From Lytechinus variegatus (taxonomy: Eukaryota > Echinodermata > Echinoidea > Temnopleuroida > Toxopneustidae), in contig NC_054741.1 of assembly GCF_018143015.1 (NCBI RefSeq), positions 6,993,683 through 7,057,682 on the forward strand: DNA of 64,000 nt, in the 5' to 3' direction. The position numbers were made by a program, and so were the translations under genes. Positions 10,574-21,872 of this stretch are shown here, one piece after another (the stretch's first letter is position 1; every line of letters starts with the position of its first letter). Below the pieces are notes generated by a model. It saw only the letters and a list, made by a program, of their open reading frames with translations. It was not told where the DNA came from and did not search any database.

Positions 10574-12352
10574 CTCCGAATCAGTCCGAGCCAGCTATTT
10601 AATCTTTCGACACACTTTTTCATAGAAAGCTCACAAATTCCAGGTTCAAAGTAGTCCTGATTTATTTTAGATCAATAGACGAATTCGTAGTTCGATCGTT
10701 CACATGATCAGAAGCACGGAATTTGAAATCAAGTGGTAGAAGTTTAAAATATTCGATGAATAAGCACCGTCCTTGATATCATGATATTCTTTTGAATGAT
10801 GCTTTTTATTATTTAGAACCACTGGAAAGCATCAATGCGTCTACTGGCGACTGGTATCTTACAGCTGGTCTACATGAAGTACATTGTTAATTCATTTTTT
10901 AAAGAAAGACTTTATTATTCAATCTTTCTTCACAAATCATATAATCAGATACATTATGGCAACATAAAACTGCATCAAAAAGCAGCAAAAGTTACTAAAG
11001 TGTTTATTAAAGTGCTGTCCTAGTCACCGTTTTATGCAATTTCAGCATCCTGCAATGTCAGACATGGTTACATAATATCTTGCTTTTAAATAATCTGATT
11101 GTCCAGTAATAGAATGAATAAATTCCGAACAGACTACATCATGTTTTATAGGCCTATACAACACTTGAAATAATATCTTAAAGATGAATGAATATAAGTT
11201 GAAAATATTTGAAATATTGGGCTTGATTGGCTACTGGGGACCTGTCAGATTTTTGAGGGATGGAATAAGATAATTAGAATAATGATAATAATAATAATGA
11301 TAGTAATACGAAGAAGAAGATGTAAAAGAAGGAAGAAGAAGAAGATTTTTTTTCAACAAAAATGGTAATGGTGGTCAATATTCCAGACGCTCAAGAGAAT
11401 ACACATGTTTAACCAGCATGTAGAGTCCATGGTTTAACTGACCATTGGAGTTTCTGAATTGGAAAAAAAATGAATTGACGTATATAAATCCGATGAAAAC
11501 TGATCCTAGTTTCTTTTGTACGAGATCTTCATTGTCTGTAAAAGATTATCCGATACTGATCGGTTTGAATATCAAGGATGACCTTCAAGTGACTTAAAGC
11601 TATCAGTGACACAACATCATTCAAATAAATCGGTCGTCCTTTTTCAAGGCAACTAGACTCTGATCTAATTCTGATCTGTGTCGTTCAGTTCCAAACGAAC
11701 TATCGAGCATAAGCATATGATATGCTGTCATATATCATGTTACAAGACAGATTGATCAGTTTGCCATTAGCCCGTATTTTGAACTCAGGTTTGAATTTAA
11801 CTTTGGTTTAAAGTTATAGTGTGGAAAGCCAAATGTGGCACCACTCTTTGCTAGTAGATGTTCAATTTATCAACTCATTTGAAACTTAAATAATTCATAA
11901 CTGTCTGGGATCGTTAACAATTTTTTTTTCTTCTTCGCGAAAGCATTAAAGGATACAACTTTAGTATATAAAAAATTCAATACAAACAACTTGGGGGGGG
12001 GTTACATAATTTTAGTAAAAAGTTAAACCGTGGTCTAAGTGCAATTTGACTTCAGAACACTGGTCACTGTGTTTGAGGAGTAAGATGTTAAATGTCTTTG
12101 GTGAGTGAGCAAAGCGATCGGTTGAAAGGAACAGTGGGTTTAAAAGCGAGAGAACCTCTCCTCTATTGAAACCCATCCTAACTTCTAAAGTATTTTAGAG
12201 TTGGGGACCTATTATCTGTAAGATAAATCGAGCCATTCTTTTTGGTTGTTTAATAATTGTGTTTACGTTCAAATTACAGTTGGACCGGGCTGGATACAGT
12301 AATGGTAATAAAAATGTGGCATAATTAATGCATTGGCAAGTACTTTAGAGCA
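10574..12352. other. No gene seen
   Basis: AT-rich DNA with short purine repeats (GAA/GAAGAAGAA near 11310-11345) and a G run near 11993. No ORF has recognisable similarity. Confidence 0.5.
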
Positions 12353-12836
12353 GTTCGACATTGGGGAGCCGAATTGATGTTCTACCTATATAGGGGCGCC
12401 CAATCGGAGTTTGATATTGGTGGCGCCGAATTTATATTCGACGTAGGGGGCACCGAATCGATGTTCTACTTAGAGGCGCCCAATTGATGTTCGATAAAGT
12501 GGGGCACCGAATTGAAGTTTAACATGGGGGCGCCGAATTGATGTTTCACTTAAGGACGCCCAATTTATGTTCGACATAGGGGCGCCGAATTTATGTTTTA
12601 CTTAGGCATGTTAGGGGTGCCGCATTGATGTCCGACATAGGGGGCGCCGAATTGATGCTCTACCTAGGAGTGCCGATTTGATGTTCGACATAGGAACACC
12701 AATTAGATGTTTGCCCTGAGGCGCCAAATTCATACTAAACCTCAGGAGGGGGTGGGGGCGGCGCCAAATTCATATTCGACCCTTGGGGGCGCCAATTTCA
12801 TGTTTGACTGGGGGCGCCAATTTCATGTTTAATATG
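12353..12836 (+). repeat. Degenerate ~30-bp minisatellite (GGGGCGCCGAATTGATGTT units)
   Basis: About 17 units of roughly 25-35 bp carry the core GCGCCGAATTGATGTT, with drift to GCGCCCAATT and, at the right end, GCGCCAATTTCATGTTT. The units diverge directionally left to right. On the right it passes into TTTGGCGCTCGCCCTCGCATC, reminiscent of the GCGCTCGCAT repeats elsewhere. Confidence 0.8.
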
Positions 12837-13171
12837 AGTTTGGCGCTCGCCCTCGCATCAAATGCATAGTTAATGCCCACCCTGTTCATGTTACCGAAAG
12901 TGCTTAGAAAGTCCAATTTTAGGTCAGAATATCAACAAAATTTCATCTCGCTCTTTGCGTTTGTTTAGTAAGATGACGATCGATCCTGATCATGGTTAGA
13001 TAAGTGTTTAGAATGTCCAACTTTGGGTCGAAATATACAAAAAAAAAATAATCTCGCTCTTCCGTTCGCAGAAAATGTGTTGTTAGAGTAACAGGGCTCA
13101 GCCGCCATTGATGGCAGTTGCCATAATGGCAAAGTTGCAACAGCTGCAAGTCCTCTATGAAACATGCCCCA

Positions 13172-13329
13172 GGGGCCCGTTGCATAAAACTTTTTACCTT
13201 AGAAATCTAAAGTAGTTTTTACCAGAGTTTTTGCCCTGTGTTAAAGTCAATGTCAAAAATCAGACTAACCTTAGTTTTCAGTTTTAACCAGAGTTTTCTC
13301 AGGTAAAAAAGTTATTTGCAACAGGCCCC
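13172..13329. mobile_element. 158-bp hAT-like MITE
   Basis: The ends GGGGCCCGTTGCATAAAAC and the reverse complement of GCAACAGGCCCC pair, and the match extends through AACTTTTTACCT. The flanks ATGCCCCA and ATGTCACA match at 6 of 8 positions, possibly a decayed 8-bp duplication. Confidence 0.65.
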
Positions 13330-14399
13330 ATGTCACAATAATTATCTCAGGGGGGGGGGGCAGGGGGCAACAATATCAAATGTCCCCCCACACTTTTTTT
13401 TAATCAGCAAAAAGGGGGAGAAGAAAAAGGCAAGTGTATCACACAAATTAAACTTGATTAAAAACAAATGCCAATATTCTTGCTCGCTCGCGTCTTTCAC
13501 TCGTACTTTGTTTGAGAGAGAGAATTTGCTCCATACGCCATGTATGCCTTTCCCAAAATTTTGTCTCATTACGCCATTAACTGCGTTAAATGAAAGTTAT
13601 GCACTAGAATATTTCCCCACCCATTTCCTTCAGAGGGGAACATATAATTTTCGAATCTTCCCTTCCCTCATACAAAATATATAACAAAGCATCGCTATAG
13701 TAGCACCTTTTAGGGTGTAATTTCGGAAACTTTAAAAAATATATATAAAATAATCCTAAGAGAGTAATAACCAAATTTTGATTAAGTTTAGTCTTGGCCC
13801 AAAATAAAAAATTGCTAATTTCTCTTACAAGTAAACAAAAAATAAAGAGAAAAAAAATCAAATAAACATTGAGGGAGATATCTAATTGACATACCATTAT
13901 ATTAACCGTAATATGTAATTGACAATAACGATAATGGTGAACTAAATTTATATGGCCCCTATCAATACACGGAATTTCGATTTACTTTGCGTAAAAGAGC
14001 TATATTTATTTACGGCATGTAAGATTAATTAACTGAAGAAAATACAGTAATATTATGACACGACTATTTATACTTGAAAACAAAACGATTTATTATTGAA
14101 GCGAATATCTATCATACAAAGCAAATAAAATGACGGATACAAAAGCATATTCAAACCACAGGTTCAATCTAACACAGCATCAGATTTTCATTTCAAGATG
14201 GTGAAGAAAAAAATATTCTGGGATTTATGGTTATAACGCTAATTCATATGTGAAGGCTTCTGTTTCTATGATGAGAGAATTTTGTATTGATATCATGGAA
14301 TGATTCATAATAATATTCATAATAATCAAGATTATAACAACAATAATAATGATGATGATGATGATGGTAATAATAATGATGATGATGATAATAATAATA
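13330..14399. other. No gene seen
   Basis: Contains G/C homopolymer runs, then AT-rich DNA, ending in a GAT/AAT microsatellite (about 14330-14398). Short ORFs show no domain. Confidence 0.5.
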
Positions 14400-14638
14400 C
14401 ACTGCAAAAAATCCGGTGTTGATTTAACACCAGCCTGGAATCTTTATCTGTCCACACCAGAGAAGTATTGAAATAACACCAGTTTGGAATCAAACCGATG
14501 CTGTTTTAATACTAATTAATTGTGAAACACCTATCTGGTGTTAGACTAAAACAGAATTGGTGTTGTCTAACACTTCTCTGGTGTGGACATATATAGATTC
14601 CTGGCTGGTGTTAAATCAACATCGGAGTTTTTGCAGTG
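14400..14638. mobile_element. 239-bp palindromic MITE flanked by TA, relative of 6573-6811
   Basis: The ends CACTGCAAAAAATCCGGTGTT and AACATCGGAGTTTTTGCAGTG pair, with TA outside on both sides. The interior alternates GGTGTTA and TAACACC, and carries GTCCACACCAGAGAAGT paired with ACTTCTCTGGTGTGGAC. The length equals that of 6573-6811. Confidence 0.8.
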
Positions 14639-16342
14639 TAATAATAAAAATAAAGGAAATTAGAATAAATGTTTTTATTCGACAGTAAAAATCAATATTC
14701 GATGCAATTGCACACATATTTTGTAATTGTATCGTAAACAAAGACTATTAAAAAACCTTTGTAAATGTACTTATCCATGACTACTACATACATGTATTAT
14801 ACATATGTAGTCAGTGGCGCCTGTGGCGTATCTATAGGTAGCTGCACATCCGCCCAGTGCCCTCCTTTTGGGATTTTTTTTTTTGCTTTTCAAATACATA
14901 TAAATAGCTGTATTAATAAGGAGGCCGAAGATGATGCGTATTGTGGGATTGGGAAATATAGAATGACCACACAGTCATGTAGGCCGCGTCTTTCCTCTAT
15001 AAAACATCCTGGCGCCTGTATATCATGTAGACGACTTCGTGTACATGACGCTCTTTCTATTCAGCATGTTCAGTTTCAAGCTTTTCGAAGTTTCATTTCG
15101 TGGACCCCTAGCTCGACATGCATTGATCATTGCGCAACAGCCAGTGTTTCAACGTTGATGAGGCCAAACAAGGGGTGGCGATCCTGTGGGGGGGGGGCAG
15201 GGGGACACAGTGCCCCCACTTCTTGAATCACTGAAAGGGTGTTCCTTTTAAGCCAGAAAAATGCCCCCCCCCCTCTCGAACGTGTTCTGTGCTCCTTTTA
15301 TCTGAGAAGGACAGGTTTTATGTGTTAGCAAGTGCCATTTCTCGTATCAGTACCAATTTTTAACAAATAGGCCCCTCACGAACGTGATCTGTGTCCCTTT
15401 CACCTTAGAATGCCCGTTTTATTTATTTTTAAAAATCCTTTTCTTCTCCACAGGGATTTTATTGGCAATCAAAAATTAATAGATACAGAACACAATTATT
15501 AATACAATAACTGATATAAACAATGAACTGACAATTACATGTAACAAAATAATTTTACATGCTTATGTGAACGTCAAAAATAAAGACATTTTTCAATCGA
15601 AACCATCTTTTGTCAAATCTGCGTTGTTTGAAATTTAGTTGGGCATTTTTTTTTCATTTTTGGTAATAATTGATTATTGAGGATTTAATGATACTCAAAA
15701 ATGGCATTGAATTGCTTATTTTACAATCATATACATAATACAGTTTTTCTTATTGTAAAGAAACACAATTAAGTGCGCAATTGTTTTTTCCAATAAATCC
15801 GATTCATCTGAGAAATGTAAAATATCACTGGTTTTGGTCCTAATCCAGTCCTCTGTCCAAATGTGATTAACATGCCTGCACTCCGAGTATAGATACAAAA
15901 CCGTTTCGATTTCTTTTGTTTTATACTGAAACTAATCTCAATTTGAAAAGTAAATCATTTGTAAATAATACACGTTATATTGAAACCAACGCAATGTTAC
16001 ATCAATGGTACACTGAAAACCCAATGAGCGATAAGATTCCAACCTGTTATCGTTCAGATGAAATATGCACTTCCATTTAAGAAAGCTTGTATTTTCTCTT
16101 TCGTCGTTTAAATAAAATGGAATAAATATTGGAGCGTCCTTTTTTATGTTTAGTAATAAATGATAGCACATATGGAATTAATGGTTGGGGGATTCTGTTG
16201 AATGTGGACCTTTTTTACTTCCTTGATAGAAACACACAGTGAATGATGTGAAAAAGATTTGATTGGACATCATAAAGATCCTGAAAATCTTTGAAAGGTA
16301 TGAAGTGCCTTCCTTCTTCAAAGTATCGTTAATCAAACGAAT
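14639..16342. other. No gene; dispersed G-rich and AAGTGCC-type repeat fragments
   Basis: Near 14814 a terminus-like CAGTGGCG block occurs, and G/C runs lie near 15187-15220 and 15265. The stretch 15240-15430 (ATGTGTTAGCAAGTGCC, CTCGTATCAGT) resembles 23960-24090, so it is a dispersed repeat. The remainder is AT-rich without recognisable coding. Confidence 0.45.
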
Positions 16343-16640
16343 AATTCAATTTTTCAATTTCAATTTATTGACTATTAAAAAGACATCAAAAATATTTACA
16401 AAAATAACATAATACAACAAATTCAAAATATAACAGGTTACAAGTTTCTTAATGGTCAGGGCCCCTAAGAAGCAAGACTGCTTATAGCCGGGGCCCTACA
16501 AATATACAAATAATATAACTGATAAAAAGGGTTATAAACAAATACACACACACATTCACACATCATCACACAATGCAAAAACACAGGAGATAGAACAGAA
16601 TAGAAGATAAGACGAGATAAAAAAAGAAGATAAAATACTA

Positions 16641-18650
16641 TTACAGGTTGGGATTTGAGTTCTTTAAATAATTGAACAAAAATGACTTTGAAAGTAACTT
16701 GAAACGTGAGAGTGTTGTGCTGCTTTTTATATCAGAATTGAGAGAATTCCATTCTTTCACCCCAATATATCTGATGGAATTGCGAATAAAATTAATTTTA
16801 GAAAAAGGAATACGATAGTTGTTTTGATGTCTAGTAGAGTAATTATGAATTTGAGAATTTGTATGAAACATTTGTGAAAAATTTTCTGGAAGGGTGCCTT
16901 TGTGAAATTTAAACATAAAAATCCATGTATTTAAACGAATTAACTCAAATAAAGGTAACACTTTGTGTTTAACAAAAAGAGGCGCACTTGGACTCATATA
17001 ATGAGAATTTGTTAACAAACGAAGAGCTTTCTTTTGTAAAATAAATAATTTAGATAAATTTGATTTAAAGGTGTTACCCCAAATAATATTACAATAGTTA
17101 AGATGGGGAAATAATATAGAATAATAAATATTAAGTAATATGCTGAGGGGCAAAAAATCCTTAAGTCTGTACAAAACTCCAATACATTTTAGAACTTTGT
17201 TACAAACATTATCAATGTGTTTTTTCCATTCCAAGTTTTCTTGGATAGTGACACCTAAAAAATCAATACAATCTTTCCTTTCAATAGCAATGCCATCAAT
17301 TTTAACATATTCAATATTACTTACAATTTTTTTCCTTTTGGAATGGAAGATAACATACTTTGTTTTTTCAAGATTAAGTTGCAGTTTATTACATTTGAAC
17401 CACGCATTTAAGTTACATAACTCAGAATTAACTGTAAAAATCAAGTTAGGTAAATTAGAGTGAGAACATAAAACAGCAGTGTCGTCTGCAAACAAGGAGA
17501 ATTTAAATATTTTTGATGAGAAAAGAATATCATTTACATATAAAATAAACAAGAGCGGTCCTAAAACTGAACCTTGTGGAATACCGACATCAATATTCAT
17601 GTGATTGGATTCGACACCATCGATCACCACATATTGTTTACGATTGGATAAATAACTAGCAAACCACTGCAGTGGAATACCACGAACCCCATAATAATTA
17701 ATTTTTTTCAAAAGAATGTGGTGATCGATGGTGTCAAAAGCCTTGGATAAATCCATAAATACTCCACAACAAAAGTGACCTCTATTCAATTCTTCTAAGA
17801 TATAATCTGTAAAATTTAATATACTGAGTGATGTGCTAAAATCTTTACGGAAACCAAATTGGTCGTTAATAAGAATCTTGAATCTATTTAAAAAGTCATA
17901 CAATCTTTTGTGCATCAGCTTTTCTAAAATTTTACTGAATACTGGTAATAAAGCCACAGGCCTATAATTTTCAATATTATCCACATTATTTTTTTATATA
18001 TTGGTATTATCTTTGCAAGTTTTATACTGTCTGGCACGGTTCCTGTAATAAATGATTTATTAAACACATCACACAGAGGATGAACAAAATGATGAATACA
18101 TTGTTTCACAATTTTTGGAGATATACCATCCGGTCCACATGCTTTATTAATTTTTAGAGATGATGATATTTCTATAATTTCGTTTACAGAGACTGGTTTG
18201 ACAAAGAAGGAGTTGAATTGTTTATTTGGTAAAAAATCATTAAATGATTGGGTTGATACAATTGAATTTGATTTTTTTTCCTACATTGACGAAAAATGAA
18301 TTAAAATATTGAGCAATATCTCTCTGAGAATCAAATTTCATGCTTCCATGAAACATTGTTTTAGGTATATTTTTTTTGTTTTTTGTTACCTAATATTGAA
18401 TTTATTTGTCTCCAAGTTTTTTTCAAATCACCCTTGACATTGTCAAACAAATCTCTGTAGTGTTTTCTTTTAGAAAATCTGATAATATTGGTTAGGTTGT
18501 TTTTATACAATAAATATTTTTTCTTATGTTGATCACTGGGTCTCTTTAAGTATGTTTGAAATAACCTATGTTTACGTTTAACTGATTGCAATATTCCTTT
18601 TGTGATCCAAGGCTTTTTGTATCTCTGTTTCTTATCTACATGGTTTACCC
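16641..18650 (-). pseudogene. LINE ORF2, linker and reverse transcriptase part (frameshifted)
   Basis: The main open stretch (16641-17984, 447 residues) has the RT blocks in order: FGFRKDFST near residue 43, DLSKAFDT near 78 with the first catalytic Asp, PQGSVLGPLLF near 136, the FADD active site at 165-168, then LEKTKY and LGVTI. Upstream codons continue in another frame at 17985-18109 (ending KIIPIYKK) and again at 18370-18650, where KPWITKGI is the usual endonuclease-RT linker. The frame breaks lie at T homopolymers near 17990, 18275 and 18370. It would copy the element RNA by target-primed reverse transcription. This copy cannot make a full ORF2 protein as read. Confidence 0.9.
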
Positions 18651-18657
18651 TCATGGG

Positions 18658-20198
18658 CAGTGGCGTAACTACGGGGGGGGCATGGGGGGGCACGTGCCCC
18701 CCCCAATCGGCTGGCAAAAAAAAAAAAAAAAAAAAAACGGGAAAAAAGGGAGAAAAAAAGGGAGAAGAAAGAAACGTAGTGGGAAAGAAGAATTTATTGT
18801 ACATTATAATGTTATATTATATCATATTATATATGTTGTGTTATATTACATAAGAATTTTTTTTTTCATAACTTTATGAAACATAATGTGCTCAGGGCCT
18901 ATTTGTTAATTATTCCTGGTACTAGCATTGTCTGTTAACGAGATATACATGTATAAAAATCATGTTGTACCAAAACGTCCTGTTGTCAAGTCAATATGCA
19001 CCAAATATATATCAACGCTTTTCGAGTTATTATTGTTTTATGTAGTGACATATGCTTCTTTTCATGACTACTTAAAGTGATAGCCCCATTTTAAGGTCTG
19101 CATATAAAAAAATTCCTGGTCGTGCTTACGTTCGAATTAGTGGATTGATGAGATATTATGTCTGCTCTTCATGAATTCCTGAAATCTGTCCTTAAAATGT
19201 CTCTTTTTCTAATGTAAATATCAAAAATTTTCAGCTCGCGCTTCGCGCTCGCATCATTTGTTTAGTGAAATACGTATGGTCATAGTAGATTCCTACAAAC
19301 AAGCCTTAGAATGCACCTCTTCAGATCTGAATTTCCTATATTTTCAGCTCGCACTTTGCGCTACTGAGATGCGTATGATAATCATGATTACTATGACTAC
19401 AAAAAAGCTCTCCATGTGTTTGAATGTGATTCTAACAAAATCAGCAATCGCTTGGCACTCGCACTGGATGACTATGGTGAGATATGTATACTCTAAAAGG
19501 ATTCAAAAAAAGAAAAAGTCCTTAATATGTCCTTGTTTGGGGTCAATATATACAAAATTTTCAGCTCGCGCTTCGCGCTCGGATCATTTTGTACATGAAA
19601 TACGTAAGGTCTTCGTAAATTCCTACAAACAAGCCTTAAAATGCTTCTCTTCAGGTCTGAATTTCCTAAATTTTTAGCTCACGCTTCGCGCTCGCAATAT
19701 TTGATTAGTGAGATGCGTATTTTAATCATGATTACAATGACTACAATTATAGGTGTTTCATGTTTTCTAACAAAATCAGCAAGCGTTTGGCACTCAAATT
19801 AGATGCGGCATGGTGAGATATGTATTCTGTTATTTGATTTTTGAAAATAGTCCTTTAACTGTCTCTGTTTGGGGTCAATAAATACAACTTCAGCTTGCGC
19901 TTCGCGCTCGCATTGTTTGTTTAGCGAGACAGATACATTGTAATATTCATTTTTTTTAATTGCTTATTATGACCCTTTTTAGGTATGAATATCAAAAATT
20001 TTCATCTCGCGCTTCGCGCTCGCATCATTTCATCAGTGAGATACATTACATATCCGTTTAATGGCGCAGTCCTTAAAATGTCTCTATATAAGGTCAATAG
20101 GCCTATACCTGGTAATTGAGCGCGCTTTGCGCGCTCACTGAGCGACTCAAAATTTTTGCTGGTGCCCCCCCAATGCCGTGACCCACGGTACGCCACTG
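18658..20198. mobile_element. hAT-type non-autonomous element (1,541 bp) inserted in LINE ORF2
   Basis: The termini CAGTGGCGTAACTACGGGGG (from 18658) and ACGGTACGCCACTG (to 20198) share the 10-bp inverted repeat CAGTGGCGTA. The exact 8-bp duplication CTCATGGG flanks it at 18650-18657 and 20199-20206. Removing the element and one duplication rejoins ORF2 between the endonuclease and its KPWITKGI linker. The interior has poly-G, poly-A and the GCGCTTCGCGC tandem array, but no transposase, so it must have been moved in trans. Confidence 0.9.
19231..20060 (+). repeat. ~110-bp tandem array with ~330-bp higher-order period, GCGCTTCGCGC core
   Basis: Cores TCAGCTCGCGCTTCGCGCTC recur at 19231, 19344, about 19442 (degenerate), 19561, 19674, about 19780 (degenerate), 19889 and 20001, a period of about 110 bp. 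Every third unit is more alike: TCCTACAAACAAGCCTTA occurs at about 19290 and 19620, and the degenerate CAGCAATCGCTTGGCACTC at 19441 matches CAGCAAGCGTTTGGCACTC at 19779. This gives a trimeric higher-order repeat of about 330 bp. Confidence 0.75.
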
Positions 20199-21397
20199 CT
20201 CATGGGAAAACATTTATCATAGACTTTATAAAAATTTTCAAAAAATATATTATAACATTCATTTGTATCTTCACATTTATATCCATCCAACCAATTAACA
20301 GAATCTAGTTTTTCTTTAAACATATTTACATTTGCATCATTAAACAATCTATTCTTTTTAAAGTTATTAACATGAGTATATACAGATTTATGATGCGAAA
20401 TGCAAAATATAGGGAAATGGTCAGAGCAGTCACTATAAAGAATACCAATTTGCTGCTTTCTTTCTTCATTCACAGTATTAGTATAGATATTGTCAATTAA
20501 AGAAATTGTGCTATGTGTAACCCTTGTTGGTTTTGTTATTAATGGATACATATTATATGAAAACATAGTATCTAGGAAAAAGTTTGTTTTGTTGTGAATA
20601 CCATAATTGATCAGATTTATATTATAATCACCCAATACATATATGTCCTTCTTCTCACATTCTAATGTATCAAACATTGTTTTTATTTTCTCAGTAAAGG
20701 GTGTGATATTAGTGTCAGGGCGACGATAAATACATCCAATTACAACTGATTTATTATTTTGAACAGTTTCAATAAACAAGGTATCAGCATACTCAGTGGA
20801 TGAAGAAAGATTAGTAAGAACTGTATATTCTATATTACATTTAACATATAAGGCTACACCTCCACCTGTCTGTGTTGGTCTGCACACTTGCACTAATGAA
20901 TAACCATCTATATTGAACATATCAAAATGAGTAGAAGGTTTGAACCATGTCTCAGATATTGCTATAAAACTAAATTCATGGTCAATAGATGACAAAAGTA
21001 TTTGAATCTCATTAAAATTCTTGGGCAAGCTTCTGGCATTCAAATGTAACATAGAAATATCTGTTTTTGTATACTTATATTGACTGTTGAAAACATCACA
21101 GAAGGTATATTTACAATTGTTTTCATATAAAAAATAACAATCTTCATCAGATAATATACTTTCAACATCAAAGTTTTGAAATGGTAAGTTCATGTCAAAT
21201 GGATTAATTTTTAATTTCAACAGCTTATCAATGTCTATACCTTTGTTAAGATTGAAAAAAGTATACACTGACCAAAGAAATTCACAGTCATCATTATAAT
21301 GATTGAATGGAAAAATCCCAGATAAACAATTAGAACACAATGAAGTAATGGAAGAGGAAGAACAGTACACACACACAGCCATACACACCACACTCAC
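20199..21397 (-). pseudogene. LINE ORF2, N-terminal endonuclease part, cut by the hAT-type insertion
   Basis: About 400 residues from an ATG at 21395-21397. It shows an APE-type endonuclease: LHLNARSLPKNF (Asn), AISETWFKP (catalytic Glu), GGGVALYVK, GCIYRRPD, LGDYNINL (Asp/Asn) and SDHFPIFCISH (catalytic His). An N-terminal Cys cluster (CVYCSSSS, LCSNCLS) precedes it, as in several CR1-like ORF2s. The native reading ends at KCFPM, where the inserted element begins; the residues after that belong to the insertion. Known role: nicking target DNA to prime reverse transcription. Confidence 0.88.
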
Positions 21398-21511
21398 TCT
21401 TTATTTAAAAAAAGCAGAATAAATGAAGACTTACTACAAATAGGTAGCATGAAACATACCACAGGCTCAAGGAGCTTTCAAGTTCAGTTTATATATATTC
21501 AGTTAAACAGG

Positions 21512-21857
21512 CTACAGTTTGCCAAGTTCATCTTTGCATTTAATCAATTGCTTCATTGGATTCCTATTACTTGGAGTTGGATGCTTCACTATGAACACAC
21601 GACCATCCATGGTCCATGTAGACTGGACCTTTTCATGCTTCTTCGCTGCCAGTAGAAGTTCATGATTGCAAGCCGTCAGATCTTCATGAATTGTAATCCA
21701 ACTTCCTTTCAACTTTCTTCGATTTCCTAGAAGTTTCTGTCTTGCGCGATATGAGGTAATCTTGACTATAATGCTGCGGCTCTTCTTGGGATCTGCAGGT
21801 TTCTTGCCGACACGACACGACTTGCCGACACGATGGCTACGGTCAATGACTTTTACT
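21512..21857 (-). pseudogene. LINE ORF1 C-terminal fragment (RNA-binding L1-ORF1-like domain)
   Basis: Minus-strand codons run from VIDRSHRVGK through RSIIVKITSYRARQKLL and RRKLKGSWITIHEDLT to KDELGKL and a stop. The DRSHRVG, then PR-S-IIVKF, then YR-x-R-x-x-LL, then I-x-I-x-EDLT series is characteristic of LINE ORF1 proteins with an L1-type RRM/C-terminal domain that coats the element RNA. No start codon is present. A stop lies just upstream at the junction with the foldback element. It is 115 bp upstream of ORF2, the expected ORF1-ORF2 order. Confidence 0.8.
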
Positions 21858-21872
21858 CAATTTATTCATATA

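Larger units (their letters stand above)
16343..21870 (-). mobile_element. Non-LTR retrotransposon (CR1/Jockey-group LINE), minus strand, interrupted by a hAT-type element
   Basis: Reading leftwards it holds an ORF1 fragment (21857-21512), ORF2 with endonuclease (21397-20199), the linker, and reverse transcriptase (to 16641). A short 3'UTR ends in AATTGAAATTGAAAAATTG-type repeats near 16343. ORF2 is split by the insertion at 18658-20198. The 5' side stops at the foldback element at 21873, so it is truncated or cut there. Excluding the insertion it is about 4 kb. Clade placement is by motif style only. Confidence 0.85.

Noticed and set aside
14765..15226. 153-codon plus-strand ORF
   Set aside because: It starts in a repeat terminus, passes through T and G homopolymers, and has no recognisable domain or splice context.
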